Notes under the pieces: model-generated
Seen by the model: only the letters and a program-made list of their open reading frames with translations
Database searches by the model: none
Told to the model about the DNA's origin: nothing
Made by a program: the position numbers and the translations under genes
DNA from: Helicobacter cetorum MIT 99-5656
GTDB taxonomy: Bacteria; Campylobacterota; Campylobacteria; Campylobacterales; Helicobacteraceae
Direction: 5' to 3'
NCBI RefSeq assembly: GCF_000259275.1
Contig: NC_017735.1
Location: forward strand, 496,001-560,000
DNA length: 64,000 nt
Shown: positions 25,148 through 34,883 of the stretch, in pieces
Layout: each line of letters starts with the position of its first letter
How positions within the stretch are numbered: the first letter of the stretch is position 1

Positions 25148-27682
25148 ATGAAACTTCATAAGCGTATTTTGAGATTGCATCATTTTAGGAATTTGGGTAA
25201 GGACTTGCCTACGGAATTGCTCTTAAATGCAGATTTTGATGGGATTAAGCATGGGGGATTAGTGATTTTAGTGGGGGAAAATAATGTGGGTAAAAGCAAT
25301 GTGCTAGAAGGGTTGAAATATTTTAATAATGACAATAATTTTCTATGTCCTATAGAAGATTATGAAAAACAAGCCCAAGAAAGAACTGCACTAAGTCTTA
25401 TTAAAGAAGTTTATAACAATGATAATAACCAGCAACAGATTGAAAAACTATCTTGGGTAGAACTCAAAGAAAATCAAGCAAATAAGCAAGCATTTGAAAT
25501 GAGTTTTTATCCGTTTGAAAATCATATAGAGATTTATAAAGCAAGCGATAAAGATGTGGGAATATACCTTACTTCTCATTCGCCAAAAAATTTTGAAAAT
25601 GATTTTATACAATCTATTAGAGAAGCCCTAGAAGTATTATTGCCTTGCGTTAGCAATAGCCAATACACACGACTCAAACATAATTGGGGTCGTTTCTTAA
25701 AAGCATACAAAGATATATTACAACTGAATGAAAAACAACTTGAAAAGAAAGAGTTCATAGTGCCTGACGACCACAAAGGGGAAGCAAAAAGAGCGTATAA
25801 GAACCTTAAAAAAGCCCTTTTACTACATATTTGCTTGACCTTCAAGGAATATAGCTTGTCAAAGTTGATAGAGCGTTTTGATAAAATTGAAGTTTGTGAA
25901 ATATTAGAAAAGATGAGAAAAAAATCTGAAGAACAGATCAATAAAATAGCAATATTGCAACAACAATTCTACGCTTCTAGTCCAAAAAACTTAAAAGCAA
26001 ATCCTATGCAAAAGGCGATTCTAGCTAACCACCTACCCCAAATCATTAATTGCGAAAATCCTTTTGAGCTTAAAGACGAAAATTTGCGCTTGGATATAAA
26101 AAAAGAGACGCTTCGTAATAGAATATGGGAGACTATGTGTTTTGAATGGTGTGAGACAGCACCGATATTTACCAATACAATTATTAATATGAAAAATGAT
26201 AATAACTTTAGCAATTATGACTTTAAGATTGATAAGGAAGAGCAAAAATTACAAATCGATGAATATTGGCCATTCTTCATAGAATTAAAAAACGAAATCA
26301 CAGAAAATGCGATGGATATACTAAGAAAAAGTAATTCATCACGTATTTTAGAAAAGTCTAAAGGTAAGACTCAAGGCTTAGAATACGTGTTGCAAATGTC
26401 TTCAAAAATAGATAAAAAATATAACACTACTTTTACATTCTATGATTTAGAAGACAACTTTTTGTTTGATAAAAAAACGAACCTTTTATACGAATTGAAA
26501 AAAGAATTAAAAAAAATGGGCGAAAAAATCAGCAAAGAGTTTAATGAAAGCTATTGCATTAACCCCAATGATGAATACAGATATATTTTTGAATTCCGTT
26601 TGAAAAAACAGCATTTTTTACATATAAGAATTAAAAGAGACAACGAGTATTTAGAGCTTGCCAAACAAAGCACGGGGTTTCAATGGTTTTTTAACTTGTT
26701 TTTTAATTTTTTATACCCATTCAAATACCATAAAAATGGAATAAATAGAGAGCTTGGAAAAAATAGCTCTTATCGTAATTATAATAGTATTGTGGTTATG
26801 GATGAACCAGCCACTCATCTAAGCGTGCCGGCTAGACAAGAATTTAGAGAGCGTTTGAGACGATATGGCAAAAAAAGGGGCATTACCTTTGTTCTAGCTA
26901 CTCATGACCCCTTTTTAGTGGATACTAACCATTTAGATGAAATAAGAATTGTAGAAAAGCAAAAAAACGGCTCAGTAATTTATAATGAATTTAACTATCC
27001 CCTAAATGATGTGAGAAAAGACTCCGATGCCTTAGATAAAATCAAACGCTCTTTAGGAGTAGAACAACACATCTTTCATAACCCTAGAAAACATCAAATT
27101 ATCTTTGTGGAAGGGATTACAGATTATTGTTACTTAAGTGCCTTTAAATTATATTTCAATGAGCGTTACCCACAATATAAAGATAACCCTATCCCTTTCA
27201 CTTTCTTGCCGATTTCAGGGCTTAAACGAGAGATTAAGGACGAAGACGAAGATAAGCTAAGAGAAATGAAAGAAACCATTAAAAAACTTTGCGAATTAGA
27301 TAATAACCCTATTGTTTTAATAGATGACGATAGGAAAAATGGTGTTGACCCACAAAAAGCAAATAGTGAAAAATTTAAAAAAGCTAATGCAGAAAGGGGT
27401 AATCCTATCAAAATTTTACAACTCTCACAATGCAATGAAAATTTCAAACAAATTGAATATTTGTTTAGTGACGAAGACCAGCAAAAGTATTCATTAAAAA
27501 ATAAAAATAGAGAATTAGCGATAGCTTTTAAGAGTAAGCTTTATATCGTAAGCCACAAGCTCAATAACAAACATTATCCATACCCACTTAACAACCAAGA
27601 TATAATAAGCAAGCAAACAGAAATCAATTTTTTATATTTGTTTGAATGGATAGCATGCAATTTAAGCTCAGTCAAAAACTAA
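25148..27682 (+). CDS. OLD-family ATPase/nuclease with TOPRIM domain
   Basis: An 844-residue single-gene ATP-dependent nuclease of the overcoming-lysogenization-defect type. The RecF/SMC-like ATPase half has Walker A GENNVGKS (43-50), Walker B VVMDEPATHL with Asp552-Glu553, and an H-loop LATHDPF near 592. The C-terminal TOPRIM domain has Glu655 in FVEGITD and an acidic triplet at 726-728 in VLIDDDRKNG. These are the catalytic acidic positions of OLD nucleases. Such proteins act in phage defence or DNA repair. No helicase (GajB-like) or reverse-transcriptase partner is next to it, so it fits a stand-alone class 1 OLD. The start has a ribosome binding site, AAGGG. Confidence 0.8.
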   Translation: MKLHKRILRLHHFRNLGKDLPTELLLNADFDGIKHGGLVILVGENNVGKSNVLEGLKYFNNDNNFLCPIEDYEKQAQERTALSLIKEVYNNDNNQQQIEKLSWVELKENQANKQAFEMSFYPFENHIEIYKASDKDVGIYLTSHSPKNFENDFIQSIREALEVLLPCVSNSQYTRLKHNWGRFLKAYKDILQLNEKQLEKKEFIVPDDHKGEAKRAYKNLKKALLLHICLTFKEYSLSKLIERFDKIEVCEILEKMRKKSEEQINKIAILQQQFYASSPKNLKANPMQKAILANHLPQIINCENPFELKDENLRLDIKKETLRNRIWETMCFEWCETAPIFTNTIINMKNDNNFSNYDFKIDKEEQKLQIDEYWPFFIELKNEITENAMDILRKSNSSRILEKSKGKTQGLEYVLQMSSKIDKKYNTTFTFYDLEDNFLFDKKTNLLYELKKELKKMGEKISKEFNESYCINPNDEYRYIFEFRLKKQHFLHIRIKRDNEYLELAKQSTGFQWFFNLFFNFLYPFKYHKNGINRELGKNSSYRNYNSIVVMDEPATHLSVPARQEFRERLRRYGKKRGITFVLATHDPFLVDTNHLDEIRIVEKQKNGSVIYNEFNYPLNDVRKDSDALDKIKRSLGVEQHIFHNPRKHQIIFVEGITDYCYLSAFKLYFNERYPQYKDNPIPFTFLPISGLKREIKDEDEDKLREMKETIKKLCELDNNPIVLIDDDRKNGVDPQKANSEKFKKANAERGNPIKILQLSQCNENFKQIEYLFSDEDQQKYSLKNKNRELAIAFKSKLYIVSHKLNNKHYPYPLNNQDIISKQTEINFLYLFEWIACNLSSVKN

Positions 27683-27762
27683 TCACAATTAAAAACGCTT
27701 AGAATTGATATATAGAATTTGACTATAATACGCTTAAATATTATTTATTGCAAGGATTTTAA

Positions 27763-28146
27763 ATGTTGAAAAAAGCGTGTTTAAGTTTGCTAATGATAAG
27801 TGGTATTCATTTAGGGGCAAAGGATTTAAATTTCAAGCTAGATTATCAAGCAACTGGGGGCAAGCTCGTAGGAAAAATGACGGATTCTAGCCTTTTGAGT
27901 ATCACTTCTATGAACGATGAACCTGTTGTAGTAAAAAATCTCATTGTAAACAGAGGAAATTCATGCAAAGCAACTAAAAAAGTTGAACCCAAATTAGGCG
28001 ATAAGTTTAAAAAAGACAAGCTTTTTGACCATGAATTAAAATATTCCCAACAGATTTTTTATCGCCTAGATTGCAAGCCTACGCAATTATTAGAAATCAA
28101 AATCATTACTAATAAAGGCGAGTATTACCATAAGTTTTCTAAGTGA
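27763..28146 (+). CDS. small secreted protein of unknown function
   Basis: A 127-residue protein with a clear signal peptide (MLKKACLSLLMISGIHLGAK, cleavage probably after the LGA) and a mature part rich in beta strands with two cysteines (NSCKAT and RLDCKP) that could pair. AAGGA precedes the ATG. It resembles a conserved hypothetical secreted protein of H. pylori, but no function is known to me. It stands alone between the OLD gene and a convergent outer membrane protein gene. Confidence 0.8.
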   Translation: MLKKACLSLLMISGIHLGAKDLNFKLDYQATGGKLVGKMTDSSLLSITSMNDEPVVVKNLIVNRGNSCKATKKVEPKLGDKFKKDKLFDHELKYSQQIFYRLDCKPTQLLEIKIITNKGEYYHKFSK

Positions 28147-28206
28147 ATCTAGTTTTTGTATCAATTTTAAATTGATACAAACTTCAAATCCTAGTATTTC
28201 TATTCT

Positions 28207-29139
28207 TTAAAAACTATAAATATAATTGAAGTATAAAGCAAAATCACGCTTAAAGGTTATTTTATAAGGCACGCTTGAATAGAATTCCTTAAAAACCAAA
28301 GTGTCCAAAGTCTGAGAGTTATTTGTGTTTTTTGCTTGCAAATAGACAGACTCAATCACAGGGATTTTAACCCCAAATTCAAAAGAATTGTGCTTATCTC
28401 CTAAACGCATGCCTACATTAAATAAAAACTGGAAAGCGTTTGTTGTGAGTTTATTAGGAAAATAGCGATTCAAATAAGCCTGATACACTTTTTCATCACG
28501 CATTTGATAGCTCACGCCCGCTAGAGCAACGCCTAGGTTAAAACCTGTAAAAAACTTCTCATTATTAATTGCATTGAGCAATAAATCCGCATGCACTCCA
28601 TAAGTAAAAATTTGGATATTGCTATTTTGTTGCTTTGTTAAAGAACTAAAATAGCTCCCCTGGCTATAAGTAGAGAAAGTCTGGTCATAAAATACCCCAA
28701 ATCTAGCTCCAAGCCATTTATTACTCTTATTTTTACCCACTATCTTATAGCCCAACGCTAATCCAAAACCATTAGAAATGGCCATGCTTTTTCTTGGGGC
28801 TTGTGGTTCTGCTTTAACAAAGGGCTGTATTCCAAGCTGGGGACCTAGTTGAGAACCTTTGCAATAAGCAGGGTTAAATTGTAAACAAAGCTTCATAATA
28901 TTTTGATAAGTGGGGCTTGAAGTCCCTGTTATTGGTGTTGAAATGAATTGCTGTATCAAGTCCAAATCAGTTTGATTCTTGCTGACACTCCCCAACTGGT
29001 AACCAAGTCCCATATAAAACGCATTTTTATCTGCATATCGTTTGATGGGCGTAAGATTATTTTTGCTAGAAGTATCTTCAAAACTTTTTGCCCCTAAAAT
29101 ACAAGAAAAAATCAAAGCTAATAATAGTGTCCGATTCAA
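28207..29139 (-). CDS. outer membrane beta-barrel protein of the Hop/Hor type
   Basis: A 310-residue Helicobacter outer membrane protein. It has a signal peptide (1-17, ending ILGAKS), the early motif AFYMGLGYQLGSVS common to Hop proteins, and a C-terminal barrel of alternating strands ending in YFNYIYSF with terminal Phe for BAM recognition. It contains one Cys pair (LCLQFNPAYCKG). The short length fits the Hor subgroup more than the large adhesins. No specific paralogue is named. No CT-repeat or homopolymer switch is seen in its signal region. Confidence 0.85.
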   Translation of the reverse strand: MNRTLLLALIFSCILGAKSFEDTSSKNNLTPIKRYADKNAFYMGLGYQLGSVSKNQTDLDLIQQFISTPITGTSSPTYQNIMKLCLQFNPAYCKGSQLGPQLGIQPFVKAEPQAPRKSMAISNGFGLALGYKIVGKNKSNKWLGARFGVFYDQTFSTYSQGSYFSSLTKQQNSNIQIFTYGVHADLLLNAINNEKFFTGFNLGVALAGVSYQMRDEKVYQAYLNRYFPNKLTTNAFQFLFNVGMRLGDKHNSFEFGVKIPVIESVYLQAKNTNNSQTLDTLVFKEFYSSVPYKITFKRDFALYFNYIYSF

Positions 29140-29315
29140 AGTATCTTTATCTCCTATTCTTTGCTATTTCTTTGGAAAAAAGAATAAGTATCATGATTAT
29201 TTATCACTATATTATATTCTTTAGGCCAACCTACCAGCAAAATTCTAATCTTTAAAAACTTTGATTTTGATAAAAACAATTTTTAACTCTAAAATTCTAT
29301 AAGTCAATTAACTCT

Positions 29316-30044
29316 TTAATTTTTCTTAGCTATTAGAAGCGCGAAATTCACCCATTTAAACAGCACTTCTACATGTTTAAACCCCACACTTTCTAAAAGA
29401 GCTATATTTTCTTGCAAGCTATAAGGCACAAGCACATTTTCTAAAGCTTCTCTTTTGAAAGTGATTTCATTCATGCTATAGCCCTGATTTTGCTTGTAGA
29501 GATAGTATAACTCTATCATTTGCTTGTCTAATATCCTATCTTCACTCATCGTCTTTTCACCTACGATTAATACACCATTAGGCATAAGACTATGATAAAT
29601 CTTTTTGAGTAGCATTTCTCGCTGCATAGGACGGATAAATTGTAAGACAAAAAGTAAGGAAAAAGCGTTAGCGTTTTTAAACTTATAGTCTAAAAAATCT
29701 ATGCATTCAAAACTAATTTGCTTGCAGGCACTTAGCTTCTCTTGTGCTTTATTAAGCATTGCTTTTGAATTATCAATACCTATCAATTGTATTTTATGAT
29801 TTTCTTTGAGCTGTTTGTTTAAAGCGATAAAAAAGTTTCCGGTAGAACAACCCAAATCATAAATCAAGGGCTTTTCATTTGTAGTCTCTTTTAAATTTTG
29901 AGCGATAAAATACGCCCCCAAATTCAACATTTCATTATAATAAGGGATAGAACGCTCCAACATGTCATCAAAAACATGTGCAACCTTCTCATCAAAACAA
30001 AAGCGTTTGTTTAGGGCTTCATTAAACAGAGTGTCTTTCATCAA
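29316..30044 (-). CDS. cmoA: carboxy-S-adenosyl-L-methionine synthase CmoA
   Basis: A 242-residue class I methyltransferase-fold protein that makes carboxy-SAM from SAM and prephenate for the cmo5U34 wobble modification of tRNA. The SAM-binding loop is [11 protein letters not shown] near residue 65, followed by [10 protein letters not shown] and the family segment FVLQFIRP. The length is typical of CmoA. It corresponds to H. pylori HP0388 and sits upstream of sodB in the same order as that genome, on the same strand. Confidence 0.9.
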   Translation of the reverse strand: MMKDTLFNEALNKRFCFDEKVAHVFDDMLERSIPYYNEMLNLGAYFIAQNLKETTNEKPLIYDLGCSTGNFFIALNKQLKENHKIQLIGIDNSKAMLNKAQEKLSACKQISFECIDFLDYKFKNANAFSLLFVLQFIRPMQREMLLKKIYHSLMPNGVLIVGEKTMSEDRILDKQMIELYYLYKQNQGYSMNEITFKREALENVLVPYSLQENIALLESVGFKHVEVLFKWVNFALLIAKKN

Positions 30045-30135
30045 ACCTAATCTTAAATTTTTTCAGACTTAAACAAAGTGAGTTAAAAAATAAATGCGGT
30101 TAAAAAACTTCTAACCGCAAGAAGTGAGCTAGAAC

Positions 30136-30777
30136 TTAAGCTTTTTTATGCACCAATTCGTTGATGTAATGCTCTACTGAGCCTAAGCCCTCTTTCTTTG
30201 CCCATTCATAGCATTTAGAGACAAAATCCCAATTGATATGCTCATAGAATTTCTCTAAATACACAGGGCGTGCGTTTTTATGGTCAATATAGTAAGCATG
30301 CTCCCATACATCTACGACTAGAATAGGCACTTTTTTATCGGTTACTGGGGTTTGAGCATTACTAGTTTGGACAATCTCAATCTTTTGAGTTTCTACATTA
30401 TACACCGCCCAATTCCAACCAGAGCCAAATAAAGTGGTCGCACTCTTAATAAATTCTTCTTTAAACTTCTCTAGAGAGCTAAAATCTTTTTCTAAAGCAC
30501 TCTTTAACTCATCGCTTAATGCACTCGCTTTAGGGCTTAAGCAATCCCAATAAAAATCGTGGTTATAAATTTGAGCAGCGTTATTAAACACGCCCCCACT
30601 AGACTTAGTCAAAATAGAAAACAAACAACTTTCTTCAAACTCAGTGCCTTTAATTAAATTATTCAAGTTATTCACATAAGTTTGATGGTGCTTTCCATGG
30701 TGGAAATCAAACGCTACAGGACTTAAAAAGTCTCCCATACTATCCTTAGCAAAAGGTAATTCTCTTAGTGAAAACAT
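30136..30777 (-). CDS. sodB: iron superoxide dismutase SodB
   Basis: A 213-residue Fe-type superoxide dismutase that removes superoxide in the cytosol. The metal ligands are visible in FDFHHGKHHQTY (first His), YNHDFYW (second His) and VDVWEHAYY (Asp and third His). The residues of the active-site pocket fit Fe rather than Mn, as in H. pylori SodB (HP0389). It is divergent from tpx across a 237-bp promoter region, so the two oxidative-defence genes may share control; Fur regulation is known for H. pylori sodB, but no site is asserted here. Confidence 0.96.
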   Translation of the reverse strand: MFSLRELPFAKDSMGDFLSPVAFDFHHGKHHQTYVNNLNNLIKGTEFEESCLFSILTKSSGGVFNNAAQIYNHDFYWDCLSPKASALSDELKSALEKDFSSLEKFKEEFIKSATTLFGSGWNWAVYNVETQKIEIVQTSNAQTPVTDKKVPILVVDVWEHAYYIDHKNARPVYLEKFYEHINWDFVSKCYEWAKKEGLGSVEHYINELVHKKA

Positions 30778-30993
30778 AATCTCTCCTTGTGTGTTAATAG
30801 GCGTATTGTAATCATTTTTTAGTGCTTTTTGGTAAATTTTTTCTTAAAAATCACATAACGATGAAAATTTTGTAGATTTTGGGGGGTTTTTGAGAAATTA
30901 AAGCGGCTTTTTAAAACAAATTATTTTAAACGCTTCAAAAATTTCATTTGAGTTAATTTTAATTGACTACCATACTAGCATAATTAATCATCA

Positions 30994-30999
30994 TATAAT
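30994..30999 (+). promoter_or_regulatory. -10 box in front of tpx
   Basis: TATAAT ending 15 nt before the tpx ATG, with AAAGGA as ribosome binding site in between. This makes a very short leader. Confidence 0.45.
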
Positions 31000-31014
31000 C
31001 AAAAGGATTTAAAC

Positions 31015-31515
31015 ATGAAAAAAGTTATCTTTAACGAAGAAACATACGAATTAGAAGGACAAGCCCTGCAAGTAGGTAGTAACGCCCCTGATGTGAGGCT
31101 AGTAACAAACGATTTGCAAGAAGTCAATTTATTGAATCAAAATGCACGCTATCAGGTAATCAGCACACTCCCTACCCTAGCAGGGCCGGTTTGCTCACTC
31201 CAGACTAAAAAATTCAATGAGCAAGCCAGCAAGCAATCCCTTATAAGTTTCAGTGTTGTTTCTATGGATTTGCCTTTCGCACAAGGGCAATTTTGCAGCA
31301 CTCAAGGCATTAAAGATTTAAAAATTTTAAGTGATTTTAGGTATAGGGCTTTTGGGGAGCGTTATGGCGTGCTTTTGGGTAAGGGCTCATTACAGGGCTT
31401 ACTAGCTAGAGCGGTATTTGTAGTGGATTCACACGGAGTTATTGTCTATAAAGAAATTGTGCGAAACCTTTTAGAAGAACCTAATTACGAAGCGCTTTTG
31501 GAAGTGTTGCGTTAA
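31015..31515 (+). CDS. tpx: thiol peroxidase Tpx
   Basis: A 166-residue peroxiredoxin of the Tpx family that reduces peroxides using thioredoxin. The peroxidatic Cys is in TLAGPVCSLQTKKF near residue 61 and the resolving Cys in AQGQFCSTQGIKD near residue 95, the atypical two-Cys spacing of Tpx. It corresponds to H. pylori HP0390 and is divergent from sodB. The start is supported by AAAGGA and by homology. Confidence 0.96.
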   Translation: MKKVIFNEETYELEGQALQVGSNAPDVRLVTNDLQEVNLLNQNARYQVISTLPTLAGPVCSLQTKKFNEQASKQSLISFSVVSMDLPFAQGQFCSTQGIKDLKILSDFRYRAFGERYGVLLGKGSLQGLLARAVFVVDSHGVIVYKEIVRNLLEEPNYEALLEVLR

Positions 31516-31533
31516 AAAGCCCTAAAGGGGCTA
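31516..31533 (+). terminator. weak terminator hairpin after tpx
   Basis: AGCCC and GGGCT separated by TAAAG form a short stem right after the tpx stop, followed by ATTAT rather than a full T run. Confidence 0.35.
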
Positions 31534-31556
31534 TTATCCGCAAATCAATACAAGTA

Positions 31557-31739
31557 GCTCTGTATTAACTGGGTATTGCAACTAGGTATTGATAAAAAAA
31601 TGGATTTTGCAATAAAATAAAATTTGAACTATAAAGCATAATTTGAAAACAATTTTTTAAAAAATGAAAGAATGCTAAAGAAATTGGAACAAGCCGTAAA
31701 TAAAGTTTTCTAATTATCAATACCTAATTAAAACAGAGC
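31557..31739. repeat. compound inverted repeat between tpx and tRNA-Ala
   Basis: Outer arms GCTCTGT (31557-31563) / ACAGAGC (31733-31739); inner arms TAGGTATTGATAA (31583-31595) / TTATCAATACCTA (31714-31726). The left arm carries an extra GGTATTG at 31571, consistent with a 13-bp duplication that explains the unequal inner spacing (19 versus 6 nt). The roughly 118 bp between the inner arms hold no clear gene. It could form a long-distance RNA stem or be a decayed mobile unit. Confidence 0.7.
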
Positions 31740-31789
31740 CATACAAACATGAAAATAAAGAAGCTCTAAGAGAAAATACAAATGGTAAA

Positions 31790-31865
31790 TGGTGGAGAAT
31801 AGCGGGATCGAACCGCTGACCTCCTGCGTGCAAAGCAGGCGCTCTCCCAGCTGAGCTAATTCCCC
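31790..31865 (-). tRNA. tRNA-Ala (anticodon TGC)
   Basis: Full cloverleaf on the minus strand starting GGGGAATTAGCTC, anticodon loop TTTGCAC, T-arm GGTTCGATCC, CCA encoded. It lies 22 bp downstream of tRNA-Ile; the pair is usually found in rRNA spacers but stands free here. Confidence 0.95.
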
Positions 31866-31887
31866 AAACAAAGAGTTGTAAAAGAAA

Positions 31888-31964
<77 letters not shown>

Positions 31965-32072
31965 TTACACAAAGAAAGAATTATATAGCAAATTATCTTA
32001 AAATTTTCTTAAACAACAAGTTTTTATAAAGATGTTACAATACTCATTATTTTTAATTTCAAAAGGGATTTC

Positions 32073-33107
32073 ATGGCGTTATTATTTACAGGGGCATGCG
32101 GTTATATAGGTTCTCATACAGCAAGAGTATTTTTAGAACAAACTAAAGAAAACATTATCATTTTGGATAATCTAAGCACCGGTTTTTTAGAGCATGTAAA
32201 AGCACTAGAACATTACTACCCCAATAGGGTTACATTCATTCAAGCTAGTTTGAATGACACTCAAACTTTAGACACCTTTTTTAGTAAGCAACAACTCATT
32301 GAGCCAATTAGTGCAATCTTACACTTTGGGGCTAAGCTCTTGGTAGAAGAATCTGTGCGCTTGCCTTTAGAATACTATACAAACAACACGCTTAACACTC
32401 TAGAGCTTACCAAACTTTGCTTAAAGCATAAAATCAAGCATTTTATTTTTTCTTCTACTGCGGCGGTTTATGGCGAAACAAACTCAAGCGTGAATGAAGA
32501 AAACCCATTAAATCCTATCAATCCTTATGGGGCGTCTAAAATGATGAGCGAAAGGATTTTGTTAGACACTTCTAAAATAGAAGATTTTAAATGCGTTATC
32601 TTACGCTATTTCAATGTGGTTGGGGCATGCTTAAAGAATGATTATTCTACCCCATACACGCTAGGTCAACGCAGTTTAAACGCCACACATTTAATCAAAA
32701 TTGCATGCGAATGCGCGGTAGGTAAAAGGAAAAAAATGGGGATTTTTGGCACTAACTACCCTACTACTGATGGCACTTGTATTAGAGATTATATCCATGT
32801 AGATGATTTAGCCAACGCTCATTTAGCAAGCTATCAGGCTCTTTTAGAAAAAAACCAAAGTGAAATCTATAATGTCGGCTACAATCAAGGCTACAGCGTA
32901 AAAGAAGTGATACAAAAGGTTAAAGAAATCTCAAACAACGATTTTTTAGTAGAGATTTTAGACAAACGACAAGGCGACCCAGCAAACCTAATTGCCAATA
33001 ATGCTAAAATCTTAAAAAATACAAATTTTAAGCCCCTTTATAACGACCTAGACACCATAATAAAGAGCGCTTTAGAATGGGAAGAACACCTTTTGAAATT
33101 TCAATAA
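32073..33107 (+). CDS. galE: UDP-glucose 4-epimerase GalE
   Basis: A 344-residue short-chain dehydrogenase/reductase that interconverts UDP-glucose and UDP-galactose for LPS (O-antigen/Lewis) synthesis. The NAD-binding loop TGACGYIGSHT is at the N-terminus, and the catalytic Ser-Tyr-Lys set is in FSSTAAVYG and PYGASKMMSE. The length is normal. It corresponds to H. pylori HP0360. It is convergent with truA, overlapping its 3' end by 7 bp. Confidence 0.96.
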   Translation: MALLFTGACGYIGSHTARVFLEQTKENIIILDNLSTGFLEHVKALEHYYPNRVTFIQASLNDTQTLDTFFSKQQLIEPISAILHFGAKLLVEESVRLPLEYYTNNTLNTLELTKLCLKHKIKHFIFSSTAAVYGETNSSVNEENPLNPINPYGASKMMSERILLDTSKIEDFKCVILRYFNVVGACLKNDYSTPYTLGQRSLNATHLIKIACECAVGKRKKMGIFGTNYPTTDGTCIRDYIHVDDLANAHLASYQALLEKNQSEIYNVGYNQGYSVKEVIQKVKEISNNDFLVEILDKRQGDPANLIANNAKILKNTNFKPLYNDLDTIIKSALEWEEHLLKFQ

Positions 33108-33835
33108 TACACCCTATGCAAATACAAGCCATTAGCCATTATGGGCGTGTGGATGGTGGCTTTAATGTTATTGATTTGATTTTGAAGCTCTTCTAAGGTG
33201 ATTTTTTGCAATGAATACGCCACACTTGCTTGAACTATCAGCCTAACACTAGAGCGTAAAAACGCATCGCCTATGATTGTAAACACCACGCATTTATGCC
33301 CCATAATACAAGTTTCATAAGCAAAGGCTTTAAAAATAATGCGCTTAGGATTGGTTCTAGCCCCACCTTCTTTTTTAAATAGAGAAAAATTATGCTTGCC
33401 TACAAATTGCTGCAAAGCTATATTTAACAAATCTAATGAGCCATAATTTTTGTTAGCTATATAGGGAGAGAGAAAGGGCGTTTTTAAATGTTTGGTTAAA
33501 AGGTAGCGATACGCCCTTTTTTTAGCGTCAAATCTTGCATGAAAATTCTTTTCTTCTAATTTCTTTAAGACAATGTGTGGAGCAAGTTTAGGGGCTAGAT
33601 AATGAAATAAATTAGTTGCATTCCAATGCTTAGGGGCATGAAAGGATAGAACTTGATTGTTTGCATGCACACCTTTATCAGTGCGTCCAGCCGCTATCAC
33701 AGCATTTTTAATACCTAATGAAGCTAAAGCACTCTCAATTTTATCTTGAACGCCAAGCTTATTGGGCTGTTTGGCATAGCCTAAAAAATATGCCCCATCA
33801 TAAGCGATAGTTGCCTTGAAACTTCGCATTTTCAA
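33101..33835 (-). CDS. truA: tRNA pseudouridine(38-40) synthase TruA
   Basis: A 244-residue pseudouridine synthase acting on the anticodon arm of tRNAs. The catalytic aspartate is Asp53 in the family motif AAGRTDKGVHA. The C-terminal motifs VFTIIGDAFLRSSVR and the final NGLYLHRVYY fit TruA. It overlaps the upstream permease gene by 4 bp and galE by 7 bp on the other strand. It corresponds to H. pylori HP0361. Confidence 0.96.
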   Translation of the reverse strand: MKMRSFKATIAYDGAYFLGYAKQPNKLGVQDKIESALASLGIKNAVIAAGRTDKGVHANNQVLSFHAPKHWNATNLFHYLAPKLAPHIVLKKLEEKNFHARFDAKKRAYRYLLTKHLKTPFLSPYIANKNYGSLDLLNIALQQFVGKHNFSLFKKEGGARTNPKRIIFKAFAYETCIMGHKCVVFTIIGDAFLRSSVRLIVQASVAYSLQKITLEELQNQINNIKATIHTPIMANGLYLHRVYY

Positions 33836-34869
33836 TAACGCTTTAAAATAAATCTTTTAAACAATAAATAAGAGATAAATGCCCAAATGAAGGGGAATAA
33901 AAAGGTCATCAAAAACAAATCTGTAGAAATTATATGCACCATTAAAAAATAAATGCCAATCGCTAAAAGCACATAAACATAGCTAAGATTAGTCTTAAAT
34001 CGTGGGTTAGCTATACCAAATAAGGGGATTAAAAACACGCTCGCTAAGGGAAAGAATGAAACTAAAATCGCTTGAGAAAACCGGCGCCTTTGGCTTTTAT
34101 TAGCGTTTTTACCAAAAGCTCTTTTCCAATAGCCTATATAATCAGTGCCATGCAAATAAGCCGCATCATTAGAGCTAAAAGATTTCAGTTTGTTGCGTAA
34201 ATGCAACTCTTTAAAATCAATTTTACGCATTTTATCGCCTTGAGTAAAATACGCATGACCACTATATAAATTTAGTTCGAACACGCCGTCTTTATTATTG
34301 ATATTGCCCTTTTGAGCCAAAATAAAACTTTCTTGAGAGAGACTTTTACTAGAGAAAAGCACTAAATTATCATAAGAATTATCTTCAGCTTTATCCACAT
34401 ACACAAGCCAATCGCCTAGTTTTTGCCCAAATTCGCCCGCTCTAATGTTAATATCAATCTTGTCCTTTTTTTGACGCAAAAATCCATAATACGCACTCTT
34501 AGAAGTAGGGATTAAAACAAGCGAAAACACCAACAAAATCACGCTCACTAAAATACTTAGTGGCACAAACACTTGAGTCATTGTTTTGGGCGAGATTCCT
34601 AAGGAAAAAAACACTAATAACTCATGGTCATAACTAAGCCTTGAAAGCCCCAAAGCACAAGCTGCAAAAAAAGTAATGGGTAAAATAAAAAAGATAGTTC
34701 CGGGTAAAGAATACAAAAAGAGTTGTACTAAATCTAAAAAGCTCACTTTAATCACTAGCGTAACGCTTGCAATGCCAATTAAAAGCACGATAGAAGAAAT
34801 AAAGAACAGCACCAAAAAGAATGAAAAAAAGACCTGCGAAACCGCTACAAAAAGATAGTGTTTAAGCAT
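33832..34869 (-). CDS. LptF/LptG-family lipopolysaccharide export permease
   Basis: A 345-residue inner-membrane protein of the YjgP/YjgQ family, the transmembrane subunit of the LPS-extracting ABC transporter LptBFG. There are three hydrophobic segments in the first 110 residues, a periplasmic beta-jellyroll region (about 120-250) and three more at the C-terminus. It corresponds to H. pylori HP0362. Whether it is the F or G paralogue cannot be decided here. It is coupled to truA (4-bp overlap) and follows pcm after 14 bp. Confidence 0.88.
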   Translation of the reverse strand: MLKHYLFVAVSQVFFSFFLVLFFISSIVLLIGIASVTLVIKVSFLDLVQLFLYSLPGTIFFILPITFFAACALGLSRLSYDHELLVFFSLGISPKTMTQVFVPLSILVSVILLVFSLVLIPTSKSAYYGFLRQKKDKIDINIRAGEFGQKLGDWLVYVDKAEDNSYDNLVLFSSKSLSQESFILAQKGNINNKDGVFELNLYSGHAYFTQGDKMRKIDFKELHLRNKLKSFSSNDAAYLHGTDYIGYWKRAFGKNANKSQRRRFSQAILVSFFPLASVFLIPLFGIANPRFKTNLSYVYVLLAIGIYFLMVHIISTDLFLMTFLFPFIWAFISYLLFKRFILKRY

Positions 34870-34883
34870 GTTTTTCTAACCCC

